A stretch of 45,059 nucleotides of DNA from a virus (IMGVR_UViG_3300035698_021798:1-45059); one strand, 5' to 3'. Positions 23,876 through 33,087 are shown, counted from the stretch's first letter. Notes: a model not told the origin generated them from the letters alone. Translations and numbers: made by a program.

Positions 23876-24349
23876 ATGGACGTAATAAAAGAGATGATTT
23901 ACAAAGTTATGCGTGATGATTCAGAGGCTTCCGTTGGGCTCCGTGCCTTGCTTGATCAAACCTCCACGCCTTATGGAATATATAAAGCAGATCTCCCAGA
24001 CAATATGGATTTCTCCGCAGGAGTTAAATGTGTCACAATGTTTCAATTGACCGGAGAGTTTGACACCTCCATGCCTAGAGAAAACTTTTCAACAGTTGCA
24101 AAACAAGAAACGTATCAGATAACTGCGTGGGGAGGGGATGCGCTAGTCAGCTGCGATAAGATATTGGATCGCGTACGGTATTTGCTCGAGGGGAAACATA
24201 AAACAACCGACCCAACAACCAATGCGGCGGTGTTTAGCATCAAATGTGAATGGGAAGGTCCGGACCAGCGCGATATCGACTATCGCGTAAACCATAAATC
24301 AGCGAGGTTCCGAGTATGGCTACAAGATTTGACACTTGCAAAGATGTAG
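23876..24349 (+). CDS. tail terminator-like protein
   Basis: A 157-residue protein in the terminator slot, between the gp10-like and tube genes. The N-terminal helix (IKEMIYKVMRDD) and the later ETYQITAWGGDALVSCDKILDRVRYLL pattern recall DUF3168 and related terminators, which cap the tube and set its end. The call rests on position and this pattern. A glycosyltransferase gene starts 34 bases before its stop. Confidence 0.62.
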   Translation: MDVIKEMIYKVMRDDSEASVGLRALLDQTSTPYGIYKADLPDNMDFSAGVKCVTMFQLTGEFDTSMPRENFSTVAKQETYQITAWGGDALVSCDKILDRVRYLLEGKHKTTDPTTNAAVFSIKCEWEGPDQRDIDYRVNHKSARFRVWLQDLTLAKM

Positions 24350-25524
24350 ATCTAAACACAAGAGAGGATGTTTGCACGGTGCAAGCTATGCAATCAGATA
24401 AATTTACCGATGTTGGTGATTATCCGTGCGTTGTGTTTATCCAGAAAAACACAAACGATGTCACGTGGATCAAAGTTATTGGGCGAGCTGTTTGGACCAC
24501 AGACAGGATCCGCCTGAATCGAGATCTCTATTTGGTCGAAGAGCTTATCGATGGAGTCTGTAAAGTACACCGTGATGGTTTGGAAAGTAGTTTGTTAAAG
24601 CTGCAAAACATGGGGGTCACTATTGAGAAGGGCATAAAAGTTCCGGTAAAAAACGCACTCTCTCCGGAAGATAATTTCTTTGTTGATCAGTGGGTTGGAG
24701 TGTGGACGAAAAATGTATGTGAGAATTATCATAATTTGCTTAATGGGAAATCATTGAAACATCTGAAAGGTAAATACGCAGGGACCTCAGCGATCGTCGT
24801 TGGAGCTGGACCGAGCCTTGACAAGAATATTTATGAGCTTCAAGGCATCAATGCGGTGATCATAGCTACTGACAGGGCATACAAGCCACTCCTGAACGCC
24901 GGCATAGTGCCTGATTACGTTATAAGTGTAGATTGCCATGACACATTGATCATGGAGTATCTGGATAAAGTGGACAGCTCAGCGCACACGCTGATCTTAA
25001 ACTCTGCCTCAGATTATCAGATCTCAAAAGCGTGGAAAGGTGAGATCCTTTACTATAACATGAGCCACGCGGGGATGCAGTTTTGTGACAAAGTTTTACC
25101 ATTTTTATTTCCGAATTTGATGGCGGTCGCAAACGCTGGGTGTGTTGCAAACACCGCTGTGATAATAGCGAAGTGGCTTGGGTGTAGCAGATCGATATTA
25201 GTTGGTTGTGATTTCTCATACCCAGAGAAACGAATGTCTTGTAATATGTACGACTGGATTGATGGCAATTTTAAACAGCTCGCAGTTGATGAAGAGGAGC
25301 GGTTTAACAAGAGATCCGGAAAGATTAAAAAGAATGGGATATATACCTATCCACCGTTTTTAGATTACGAGGACACCATGAAAGTTCTGAGCAAGTGTCA
25401 AGACTTTGAAGTGATCAACGCAACAGAAGGTGGAATCATTGACAGCTTTCCGATGATGGAATTAAAAGACGCAAAGAAAAAATATTGTACTAAACCTGTT
25501 GGAGACTTAACGAGTAAAATTTAA
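24316..25524 (+). CDS. Maf/DUF115-type glycosyltransferase-like protein (copy 3)
   Basis: The longest of the three (402 aa). The first about 145 residues are an extra domain with beta-rich pieces (WIKVIGRAVWTTDRIRLNRD) not found in copies 1 and 2. IVVGAGPSLDKN (about 157-168), VPDYVISVDCHD (about 197-208), GCVANTAVIIAKWLG, VGCDFSYPE and VINATEGGI (about 375-383) are the family blocks. It lies between the tail terminator and the tube gene, 17 bases before the tube start, so it is likely to act on a tail protein and share the CMP-sugar made by the 13,757-17,999 cassette (inference). Confidence 0.75.
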   Translation: MATRFDTCKDVDLNTREDVCTVQAMQSDKFTDVGDYPCVVFIQKNTNDVTWIKVIGRAVWTTDRIRLNRDLYLVEELIDGVCKVHRDGLESSLLKLQNMGVTIEKGIKVPVKNALSPEDNFFVDQWVGVWTKNVCENYHNLLNGKSLKHLKGKYAGTSAIVVGAGPSLDKNIYELQGINAVIIATDRAYKPLLNAGIVPDYVISVDCHDTLIMEYLDKVDSSAHTLILNSASDYQISKAWKGEILYYNMSHAGMQFCDKVLPFLFPNLMAVANAGCVANTAVIIAKWLGCSRSILVGCDFSYPEKRMSCNMYDWIDGNFKQLAVDEEERFNKRSGKIKKNGIYTYPPFLDYEDTMKVLSKCQDFEVINATEGGIIDSFPMMELKDAKKKYCTKPVGDLTSKI

Positions 25525-25541
25525 AGAGGAGGACAAATATC

Positions 25542-26288
25542 ATGAGTGTGGAAAAAGAAAATATGTTGATCGGAACTGGCGAGTTGTATATCGGTGATGT
25601 TCGTATTGGCAATTTGAAAAACGTCAATTTTGTTTATACAAAAGAGATGGTTGAAGCAAAACCCGGAGATGGAATCAATATAGTCCGTCGGGATATAACC
25701 AAAGAGGGCGCAATCCTGACTGGAACTCTTTGTGACTTTGATATTAAAAAAATTCCGATGTTAATGGGATTGACGATGTCAACTTCACAATTGACTGGGA
25801 CAACCACCCTGCGCATCGCAGAGGAAGTCCAGCTCGGGGCAACAACCACAGCTGCAAAAACATTGACGGAAACTGTGGTGAGTACAACTAACGTGAAAGC
25901 GTTTTCGTTGGACTACAAAACTGAGTTCGTCAGGAATACGGATTATACACTGACAACTTCAGGTGCAACTGTAACAAAGTTGTTTCCGAAATCGTCAACG
26001 TTCAAAAGCAAGTATATGTTGGTTGTGTATGACTATACTGATGCGTCAGCTCTCAGAGCTAAGGTCGGTGGAAAAACTACGCATGAGGAACTTGAACTGA
26101 AATTCGTACACACCATGAGCAACGGTAAACGGATCCAGATCAATATCCCCAAAGCGCAAGTGACCAATGAGTTGAACATTCCTTTCAACGAGGATTCACA
26201 TACAACGATCCCAATTAGTTTCACTGCGATCGGTGATTACACTCAGGCAAAAGGTCAAAGATTATTCACAATAACAAAAGAGGCGTAA
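25542..26288 (+). CDS. major tail tube protein
   Basis: GAGGAGGAC (25526-25534) lies just before ATG 25542, nearly the same leader as the capsid gene. The 248-residue product is beta-rich and Thr-rich (several TTT/TTTAAK runs), with GTGELYIGDVRIGNL at the start and FTAIGDY near the end, as expected for a tube protein. It is followed by the frameshifted chaperone pair and the tape measure, the fixed order in long-tailed phages. The high Thr content makes it a possible glycan acceptor. Confidence 0.8.
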   Translation: MSVEKENMLIGTGELYIGDVRIGNLKNVNFVYTKEMVEAKPGDGINIVRRDITKEGAILTGTLCDFDIKKIPMLMGLTMSTSQLTGTTTLRIAEEVQLGATTTAAKTLTETVVSTTNVKAFSLDYKTEFVRNTDYTLTTSGATVTKLFPKSSTFKSKYMLVVYDYTDASALRAKVGGKTTHEELELKFVHTMSNGKRIQINIPKAQVTNELNIPFNEDSHTTIPISFTAIGDYTQAKGQRLFTITKEA

Positions 26289-26315
26289 AAATATTAGCAC
26301 ACGGGAGGGCGTACG

Positions 26316-26720
26316 ATGGTAGAAACAAATTTGGATAATTTTGTGGCACTGAAGGTATTCACAAAGCAGAAAGCAACGTTTGTTGTTGGCGAGAAGGAAT
26401 TCACCATGAAACCGCTCACACCAAAAAAACTATCAAAGATGGTTGAGTTGATGGAGTCGAGTGGGAAAAGTTTCAGTGAGGTTATTGAATTCAAAGAGGC
26501 TGTTGATTTTGGTTTGACAAAAGTCATTGAGCTTTTTGCGCTGATATTCGATGCAACAATAGATCAAGCTTTCGCAGATGAACACATCACGGTACCTTTG
26601 TGTTATGAAATTTGGGAGCACTTCGTTAAACTTAATCGGCTCGAGGCTCTATTACCTTTTTTTCAACAAGCCATAAGACTAACACTGTCAAAGGCGGTCA
26701 AAAAGGATCCAACGATCTAA
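26316..26720 (+). CDS. tail assembly chaperone, short form (G-like)
   Basis: The 134-residue helical protein begins VETNLDNFVALKVFTKQ and fills the lambda gpG position between tube and tape measure. It would coat the tape measure during assembly. Near its end a slippery site lets some ribosomes pass into the downstream frame. GGAGGG precedes ATG 26316. Confidence 0.75.
   Translation: MVETNLDNFVALKVFTKQKATFVVGEKEFTMKPLTPKKLSKMVELMESSGKSFSEVIEFKEAVDFGLTKVIELFALIFDATIDQAFADEHITVPLCYEIWEHFVKLNRLEALLPFFQQAIRLTLSKAVKKDPTI
26699..26705 (+). other. probable -1 ribosomal frameshift site
   Basis: The zero-frame codons are GTC AAA AAG, giving the heptamer C AAA AAG. After a -1 slip on AAA AAG the new frame has no stop from 26705 through 27016. 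The normal stop is at 26718-26720. Lambda and many long-tailed phages use a -1 shift at this exact place to make gpGT. The heptamer is weaker than G GGA AAG types because the P-site tRNA re-pairs on CAA. Confidence 0.65.
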
Positions 26721-27016
26721 TCGTTCCTTTTATATACCACACATTGATGGTTTCTTATGGCTGGACGATCGACTATATAAGCGAATGCGTAACGGTCCCA
26801 CAAATAGCGTTTTTACTTGCAGAAATCAAAGCACGTCCTCCTGTGTCTATTATGAGTTTCGGAATGGGCTCAGAAGCAACGAACTCGGATGAAGATGAGA
26901 AGATGAATTCGCAATTGAACAAGTTCGGTGACAAAGTGAAAAAGGTCGAGAGGTGGAAAGATAAACCCTCTGTGAAGTCAGTCATCAGACTCAAGGACAA
27001 GGTGAAACTCAAATGA
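26705..27016 (+). CDS. tail assembly chaperone, frameshift extension (T-like)
   Basis: This frame is entered by the -1 shift, giving about 130 residues of the short form plus 103 more (fusion of about 233). The visible part contains VSYGWTIDYISECVTVPQIAFLLAEIK, typical for the T segment, then a charged tail rich in Lys. Independent starts exist (TTG 26744, ATG 26747) but have no ribosome site. It overlaps the tape measure start by 4 bases. Confidence 0.65.
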   Translation, partial: GSNDLIVPFIYHTLMVSYGWTIDYISECVTVPQIAFLLAEIKARPPVSIMSFGMGSEATNSDEDEKMNSQLNKFGDKVKKVERWKDKPSVKSVIRLKDKVKLK

Positions 27017-29100
27017 ATATAGGGAATCTCGAAGTAGGCGTCGAACTTAATACCGCAAAATTGAATAGCGGTTTAAAGAAGTCGAAGGGCTCTGTCAGTG
27101 CTTTTTCTGTTGCTATCGGGCAAATCATGGCACAGATGGCGATGCGTGTCGGTCGTGCGTTCGTTGACATGGCGAAACAATCGATAAGACTTGCGTCTGA
27201 TATGGAAGAGACTGCCAGTAAATTTTCAGTGGTATTTCAGGGAATGGAGAAGGAATCTGAGCACGCCGCGAAGGTTCTGTCTGAGAGTTTTGGTTTCTCA
27301 GCGCTTGGAGCGAAAACGCTGCTTTCCAACACTGGAGATCTGCTTGCCGGTTTCGGATTCGCAACCAAAGAATCATTAAACTTGTCAATCCAAGTCAATC
27401 AACTCGCTGCTGATCTCGCGTCGTTCAGTAATTTCTCCGGAGGAGCTGAGGGAGCGAGTGTCGCTTTAACCAAGGCGCTATTAGGAGAAGCTGAATCGGT
27501 GAAGCTGCTCGGTATCGTCATCAATCAAGACACTCAAGAGTATAAAGATCTATTAAAATATTATATTGATGTAGAAGGGAAAACAAGAACACAAGCAAAA
27601 GCATACACTGCCCTCGCGCTGGCAACTAAACAATCTAAAAACGCAATCGGAGATTTTGCGCGAACACAAGAATCGTACGCAAACCAAGCACGTATACTCA
27701 CAGCGAATCTTGAAGATCTACAAGTTCAACTCGGCACATACCTTATCCCATCATTAACTAAGGTGGCTAAAACATTAAACACCGACGTCATACCTGCGCT
27801 GAAAGATTTCATCAATTTATTTCCAGACGCCATCGAGGGGATCAAGGAAGCAAACAAACAACTCACGAGCAATGTCGTGGTTGAACAATTCAAACGGATT
27901 CAAAAGGGGATCCTCGCACTTTCAACTAACACAACCAAAGAAATATTTGCACTTCGTCAGCGCAACAACAGGCATCGATTGAGTGAATTTAAAAAGACCG
28001 TTGACAAAGAAGTGAAACTCAACAAGCAAGGGAACAAACAGAAATCTCTTGATGATGAGCGTACAAAAGTAGCGGCGATGATCTCTTCAGGTCAGATATT
28101 TAATTTTGAACGAGATCTCAGCGCAAAGATCCGTAAAGAAAGCACGAAGATGGCGGAGTATAAGATCTCACAAGATGAGTACGCTCAGCGCAATTTCAAA
28201 GATGGGTGGAAGCAAGCACTCGCTGAAGTAAATGTTTCATTTATAAATTGGAAAGATGTGTTCACAGGAATATTTGATTCTTTCTCCGCAAGCTTGGCGG
28301 ATGTTTTTATGGGAGCAAATATCGACGACGCACTTGAGGCATTTAAAAGTGCAGTGCTTCGCATGTTCGCGGAATTACTCGCCGCAGAAGTAACCAAAAA
28401 GATTTTGGGTTTAGGGAAAAATATTCTTGCAAGTGTTGGACTTTCAGCAACGACCAGCGCCGCAACTTCAGTCGCAACCTCGGCTGCGGCAACAGCAGCA
28501 ACTTCCTCAGCTGCATCATCCGCAGCCGGAACAGGAGCACTCGCAACTGTGGCAGCTGTTGCATTGCCTGTCGCCGCTGTAGTTGCTGCGATAGCAGCCA
28601 TCGATGCTGGGTTCAACAGAAAATCAGACAGGCGACAAGGGTACTGGGATCAAGCTTATTATGACCGGTATGTGAAAGAATATACTGAGAATAATCTTGG
28701 AACACCTAAAGGCATTGAAGAGATGATCGCAAAATTTGGTTTTCAACAATATGGAGATAGTGACGAATTTGAGCCTGCGTATCGTCGAGTTGCGAAGTCA
28801 GAAGGAATTCCCGGATATAAAGATGGCGCAATGATTATGAAACCACAGCTTGCAAAATTTGCAGAAGCCGGTCCGGAACTTGCGCTGCCACTTAATTCTC
28901 CACAGACAATCAATGCACTGTCAAACGCACTCTCTCAGGCGATGGGGAATGGGCGCAATGCTGGAGTGAGCGCAAAGAATACAATCATCATAAACGCTGT
29001 TGTTAGAAACGACGAGGATTGGGATAAAGTTGTTAGAAGTAAAGTGATCCCCGCTTTAAATAGATACCAGAAAAAAACATACACGTCACCGTTCGTGTAA
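27013..29100 (+). CDS. tail tape measure protein
   Basis: Sets tail length and leads DNA into the cell. The first about 80 residues (GNLEVGVELNTAKLNSGLKK, then SDMEETASKFSVVFQGM) are the usual start. Long helical parts follow. A hydrophobic Ala/Val-rich block near 475-535 (ATVAAVALPVAAVVAAIAAI) may insert in the host membrane. The C-terminal part has FAEAGPELALPL. With about 0.15 nm per residue, 695 residues suggest a tail near 100 nm. Confidence 0.9.
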   Translation: MNIGNLEVGVELNTAKLNSGLKKSKGSVSAFSVAIGQIMAQMAMRVGRAFVDMAKQSIRLASDMEETASKFSVVFQGMEKESEHAAKVLSESFGFSALGAKTLLSNTGDLLAGFGFATKESLNLSIQVNQLAADLASFSNFSGGAEGASVALTKALLGEAESVKLLGIVINQDTQEYKDLLKYYIDVEGKTRTQAKAYTALALATKQSKNAIGDFARTQESYANQARILTANLEDLQVQLGTYLIPSLTKVAKTLNTDVIPALKDFINLFPDAIEGIKEANKQLTSNVVVEQFKRIQKGILALSTNTTKEIFALRQRNNRHRLSEFKKTVDKEVKLNKQGNKQKSLDDERTKVAAMISSGQIFNFERDLSAKIRKESTKMAEYKISQDEYAQRNFKDGWKQALAEVNVSFINWKDVFTGIFDSFSASLADVFMGANIDDALEAFKSAVLRMFAELLAAEVTKKILGLGKNILASVGLSATTSAATSVATSAAATAATSSAASSAAGTGALATVAAVALPVAAVVAAIAAIDAGFNRKSDRRQGYWDQAYYDRYVKEYTENNLGTPKGIEEMIAKFGFQQYGDSDEFEPAYRRVAKSEGIPGYKDGAMIMKPQLAKFAEAGPELALPLNSPQTINALSNALSQAMGNGRNAGVSAKNTIIINAVVRNDEDWDKVVRSKVIPALNRYQKKTYTSPFV

Positions 29101-29114
29101 AAAGGATCTCGCAC

Positions 29115-29786
29115 ATGGTAAATGAAATAATAAAAATTAATAACACAACCGCCCTCTCAGGACTCACTGTTGCAGGAGCGACGAAATATCACATGCGCGT
29201 GAGCCGGTATTATGATTTCTCAATCATTGATCATGAAGATAATACACTTACGGTTCCGACATATACGTTGGTCTTGTCACAGGGCGTGAACAAATATTAT
29301 TATCAATGGAAACATTACGCAACCACGTGGCAGAATTGGCACGAAGCACAATCGTTTCATCGTGTAACCGGTGGCGCAGATCTTGCGATCACTGACGCGA
29401 AGTGGATCATGTTTGAAGCTTCTGAGCGAGCTGACTTTGTATTGCAATTTATCTCAGCGCCTCAATACACATACACAGAGAGCCAGATGTATCGAACAGC
29501 TGAACGTAATTTGGCAGGAGATATTCTTTCAGAATACTGGACGACAAAAGGAAAGATACAATTAGACTTCGGATTCAGCAACACGATGTCGGTTGAAGAG
29601 AAAAATCAAGTGATGCGGTACTACGGAATGAACAGCAAAGATGTATATCTCGCTTGCGCGCCATCAAGTGGTGCAGGTTATTATCATAAAATCTGGAAAA
29701 TACATTTCATCGAAGCGCCGCAAATTCAAGTGTTGGATGGGAACGAGGAACGCTTGATTGTTTCTCTCATCCTCGAGGAGCGCTGA
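29115..29786 (+). CDS. distal tail protein-like
   Basis: Encoded directly after the tape measure, where Dit proteins lie. The 223-residue product has mixed beta pattern with MYRTAERNLAGDILSEYW and KIQLDFGFSN in the middle. Its stop overlaps the next gene's start. Dit rings connect tube and hub. The assignment depends largely on position; a general baseplate protein cannot be excluded. Confidence 0.6.
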   Translation: MVNEIIKINNTTALSGLTVAGATKYHMRVSRYYDFSIIDHEDNTLTVPTYTLVLSQGVNKYYYQWKHYATTWQNWHEAQSFHRVTGGADLAITDAKWIMFEASERADFVLQFISAPQYTYTESQMYRTAERNLAGDILSEYWTTKGKIQLDFGFSNTMSVEEKNQVMRYYGMNSKDVYLACAPSSGAGYYHKIWKIHFIEAPQIQVLDGNEERLIVSLILEER

Positions 29787-31459
29787 TGTCTGTCACAACT
29801 GAAATGGATCTGAAGGTTGGAGCACGACCAATCATAAAAGTTCAAATCACAACCTCAGGTGGTACGACTGATATATCAGCGTACCTCAAGAATATGGGTT
29901 CGTTCGACATCGAGAAAAGCAGACTCGGAGAGCAAGCGCTTGTTGCTGCTGGTGATATGATGTTCGTTTTGTCAAATCATGATGATAAATTCACAGAGCG
30001 CGTGGCTACTTCCGTATTCTACAGCACCGACTATATCGGATACGCGATCGATATTGATTATGGTTTTCGGAAAGATGATGGGACTACTGAGTATGTTGAT
30101 CAAGCTGTTTTCAAAGTCATGGAAATATATCTTTCGTCTGATAGCTCTGAATGCTATATCATCGGACGAGATAATATAGAGCATCTGAATAAATTCACTT
30201 TAAGTGTTCCAGCGAACGCACAGGTCCCAACGACCACAGGTAACACAGGAAACGGATATGTGACAGAGATTCAAACCAAACCTTTTGGAGCTGTCACAGA
30301 AAACTGGACGTTGACATGCACAACCTTGGGCGGTTCGGGTGTCGGAATATTCTCGGTTGTTGGATCTGTATCAGGAAATATTGGCAGCGCAACATCCAAC
30401 ACAGCGTTCTCGACAGGTTCTATGATACAATTCACCCTGTATGCCGGAACCACGCCATGGGCGGTCGGTGACACATTCACATTTTCCACTGTAAAGGGGA
30501 TAGAATTCACCGCAACGAACCCTGCAAAAATAATTTGGGCGCTACTCACTGGATATAATTACGATGCAGATACCACAGAAGACTGGCTCAAAAAAACACC
30601 TCAGTTGGATTCCACCCAGAGCGCAGCCAACACGGATATTGATTTCGCCTCATTCACTACCGCAGTGACAAACCTCGGCGCTACATTTAACTTGACCGGA
30701 TATGCTGCGACCAATACAAATTGCGCATCTATGATCTCAGATATATTGATTCACTTTTTAGGGTCTATATATGCTGATGAAATTGGAAAGATAACCCTCA
30801 AAACATACGCGCCAACTCTAGGCGCTGCGTGCCCGCGCATTTTCAGCGATAGTAAAAAAATCAGCTCTCTGAAATACCTTCGCTCATACGAGTCGATAGT
30901 GAACTCCGCAACGGCGAAATATAAAAAAACAGCGTCGTGGGCGTGGTCGGGTGAAGTGGAAACCACTGATGGAACATACACCAAAACAAACGCAGCGTCT
31001 ATCGCTACGTACGGAGAGAAAACGAAATCCATCGATACATATTGGCTCTCTGTGAGTAATGCCGCTATTCAGTGGGCGATAGATAGGATCGTTGATAAAT
31101 ACGCGAGTCCTGTTTTGACTTTAGAATTTGTTACTGGATCAGATGGGATCCTTCTTGCTCTTGGTGATATTATTCAGATCACAGACACAAAAACACTTCT
31201 CTCTCAACAAGCCATGGAAGTTTTTAATATAGGAAAAGATTTCACAGCTAAACCAACGCACATAACTGTTGGCTGCGATGACACAGGAACAACCGGCTGG
31301 AACTGGGGTTTCTGTGGGAGCAATATCGCAGAGACCGATCATGATTGGTCTGTTGCAGCTTCACAATCTTTCGATACTGCGACAGATTTAGAAAAGCAAT
31401 ATGCATACGCAAGTCAGACCGGCGGAGAAGGAACCCCGCCTGATTATTACGCAAATTAA
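29786..31459 (+). CDS. tail hub/tip protein (Tal-like)
   Basis: 557 residues after the distal tail gene. The N-terminal about 145 residues (VQITTSGGTTDISAYLKNMGSFDIEKSRLG) resemble the first hub domain. An inserted beta domain near 165-240 (FSVVGSVSGNIGSATSNTAF, GDTFTFSTVKG) is a type seen in several phage tail proteins. The remainder is hub-like, ending in a disordered stretch. It probably forms the tail tip to which the fibre binds. Confidence 0.62.
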   Translation: MSVTTEMDLKVGARPIIKVQITTSGGTTDISAYLKNMGSFDIEKSRLGEQALVAAGDMMFVLSNHDDKFTERVATSVFYSTDYIGYAIDIDYGFRKDDGTTEYVDQAVFKVMEIYLSSDSSECYIIGRDNIEHLNKFTLSVPANAQVPTTTGNTGNGYVTEIQTKPFGAVTENWTLTCTTLGGSGVGIFSVVGSVSGNIGSATSNTAFSTGSMIQFTLYAGTTPWAVGDTFTFSTVKGIEFTATNPAKIIWALLTGYNYDADTTEDWLKKTPQLDSTQSAANTDIDFASFTTAVTNLGATFNLTGYAATNTNCASMISDILIHFLGSIYADEIGKITLKTYAPTLGAACPRIFSDSKKISSLKYLRSYESIVNSATAKYKKTASWAWSGEVETTDGTYTKTNAASIATYGEKTKSIDTYWLSVSNAAIQWAIDRIVDKYASPVLTLEFVTGSDGILLALGDIIQITDTKTLLSQQAMEVFNIGKDFTAKPTHITVGCDDTGTTGWNWGFCGSNIAETDHDWSVAASQSFDTATDLEKQYAYASQTGGEGTPPDYYAN

Positions 31460-31472
31460 AAGGAGCTAACAA

Positions 31473-32417
31473 ATGGCATATTCAGATTATTCAGCGCATT
31501 GGTCGTATAAAGATTTGATCACATATCAGGATCTCAATCAGCTCGGAGAGAATGATAAAGCGCACGTTCATGATGGGACGGTCACCGCGGGAATTGTCTC
31601 GGCGGTAGATATCACAATGGCTGCAACGAATAAACTTCGATTTGATGGTGTAGGTGGAACCTCATATCTTTCAGAGGTGTCAAACGCAAACCTCGGAATC
31701 AACGCAATGAACGTTGGCATCGACGCAACGCTAAAGCTCTACCTCGATGGAAATGCTTGTGGAGGCACCACCTATTTTTCAGAGGTGAGTGATGGTAACG
31801 TTGGATTGAACAACGCAAATCTTGGGTTGGGCGCAACAACAAAACTATATCTTGATGGTGCAGCCTGCACAGGAAACACATACATCTACGAAGTCTCGGC
31901 AGACGTAGCATCGATAGTGGCTGGCGGCGCGAACAATATGGAGTTCAGAACTGCGTCAACTTGGGCGATTCAAGGCATCCGCTTTGGAGCTGATTCGACA
32001 AATAATCAGTTGAACAATGCATCAGCTGGGGCTGGAACAGCTACATTGTATATCGGCAACGCATCCATCACCGTGTCATCTGACAGGCGTATCAAACGAG
32101 GCATTGTTCCAACTTCGATGGTTGCACTTGACGCGATCTCAAAACTTCAGGTGAAAGATTTCATGTGGGACGATCCATCTGACAAAGCTATCAACAATAA
32201 AAACTCAAGAGGGATCTGGACAGGGTTGATTGCTCAAGAAGTGATTGACGTTGTTCCGTATGCGGTCAATGCGCCGCGCCCTGAGGGGAAAGAGATTGAT
32301 CACAAATCACCTGATCTCTGGGGTATGGAATATCACAACATGGTTCCGTTGCTCGTTAAAGCGATTCAAGAATTACAGGTAGAAGTTGCCATATTAAAAG
32401 AGGAGGGCGTGGTATGA
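31473..32417 (+). CDS. tail fibre with S74-type self-cleaving chaperone
   Basis: Residues 1-190 are a repetitive beta fibre (LRFDGVGGTSYLSEV, LYLDGNACGGTTYFSEV and similar units every about 35 residues). The C-terminus is a peptidase S74 intramolecular chaperone: SSDRRIKRGI (about 202-211) contains the Ser and Lys of the cleavage site, TGLIAQEVIDVVPYAV and NMVPLLVKAIQELQ follow. The chaperone helps the trimer fold and is then cut off. It is likely the receptor-binding fibre. Confidence 0.85.
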   Translation: MAYSDYSAHWSYKDLITYQDLNQLGENDKAHVHDGTVTAGIVSAVDITMAATNKLRFDGVGGTSYLSEVSNANLGINAMNVGIDATLKLYLDGNACGGTTYFSEVSDGNVGLNNANLGLGATTKLYLDGAACTGNTYIYEVSADVASIVAGGANNMEFRTASTWAIQGIRFGADSTNNQLNNASAGAGTATLYIGNASITVSSDRRIKRGIVPTSMVALDAISKLQVKDFMWDDPSDKAINNKNSRGIWTGLIAQEVIDVVPYAVNAPRPEGKEIDHKSPDLWGMEYHNMVPLLVKAIQELQVEVAILKEEGVV

Positions 32418-32602
32418 GAAAAAAGCTTGAACAGAGGTTGAACTTGTTGAAAGGTGTTGCAAAAGGTATGGAAATTGAGATTCAAGAGATCGACATGAGT
32501 CGCGGAGAGAAAGTGCGGTCCCTGCTTAAAACCGCAGGAGCAATTGAGGAAGTCACTGCGTTGATTGCGGAAGTAAAAGCGTCGGAGACGAAACCACAAT
32601 GA
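32414..32602 (+). CDS. small helical protein, 62 aa
   Basis: Starts within the fibre stop (ATGA) and ends within the next start. The product is helical and charged (KKLEQRLNLLKGVAKGMEIEIQEI), without a membrane segment. It could be a fibre assembly or lysis partner. No family is recognised. Confidence 0.55.
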   Translation: MRKKLEQRLNLLKGVAKGMEIEIQEIDMSRGEKVRSLLKTAGAIEEVTALIAEVKASETKPQ

Positions 32603-33087
32603 CACAATACCGGACCAGACTTTTGATTCTATTAATGAGATATCATCGATGGTTTAAGTCATTGAATTTGAAAAAGGGGTGTACATTTATGAAATTAAGA
32701 TTACAGCGATTGCACTATCGCGAGCACTACACGATCGGAAAGTTGTATCTGGATGACTTCTATATCTGCGACACGCTCGAGGATACATACCGAGATCTCG
32801 ACACACAAGAAAAGGTCCCGCATCAGACAGCGATCCCAGCGGGTCTATACGCAGTGGCATACTCATTCTCACATAACTTCGAGGTTGTGCTTCCGGAGAT
32901 TTTAAAGGTTCCACACTTCACCGGCATTCGCATTCACTCAGGGAACACAGACGCAGACACCTCCGGATGCATTCTGGTTGGGTCGAATAAGCGGCGCGGT
33001 GCGCTGATCAATTCGAGGGCTAAGTTTAAAACACTTTGCAAACTATTAAAGCGTTGCGAGAATGTCACACTTGAGGTCAAGCTCTAA
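32599..33087 (+). CDS. DUF5675 protein, possible endolysin
   Basis: IGKLYLDDFYICDTLED, then TAIPAGLYAV and GIRIHSGNTDADTSGCILVG (about 115-134) are the conserved blocks of DUF5675. The H-x-GN...SGC part recalls L,D-transpeptidase-type cysteine active sites. Its place at the end of the late arm and the lack of any other lysozyme suggest a wall-degrading role, which remains unproven for the family. ATG 32599 overlaps the previous stop; ATG 32689, after AAGGGG, is an alternative that removes the first 30 residues. The stop overlaps that of the opposing primase gene. Confidence 0.65.
   Translation: MTQYRTRLLILLMRYHRWFKSLNLKKGCTFMKLRLQRLHYREHYTIGKLYLDDFYICDTLEDTYRDLDTQEKVPHQTAIPAGLYAVAYSFSHNFEVVLPEILKVPHFTGIRIHSGNTDADTSGCILVGSNKRRGALINSRAKFKTLCKLLKRCENVTLEVKL

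Noticed and set aside
24950-25310. Possible antisense genes within the third Maf-like gene
   Set aside because: No starts with ribosome sites and no protein-like pattern.
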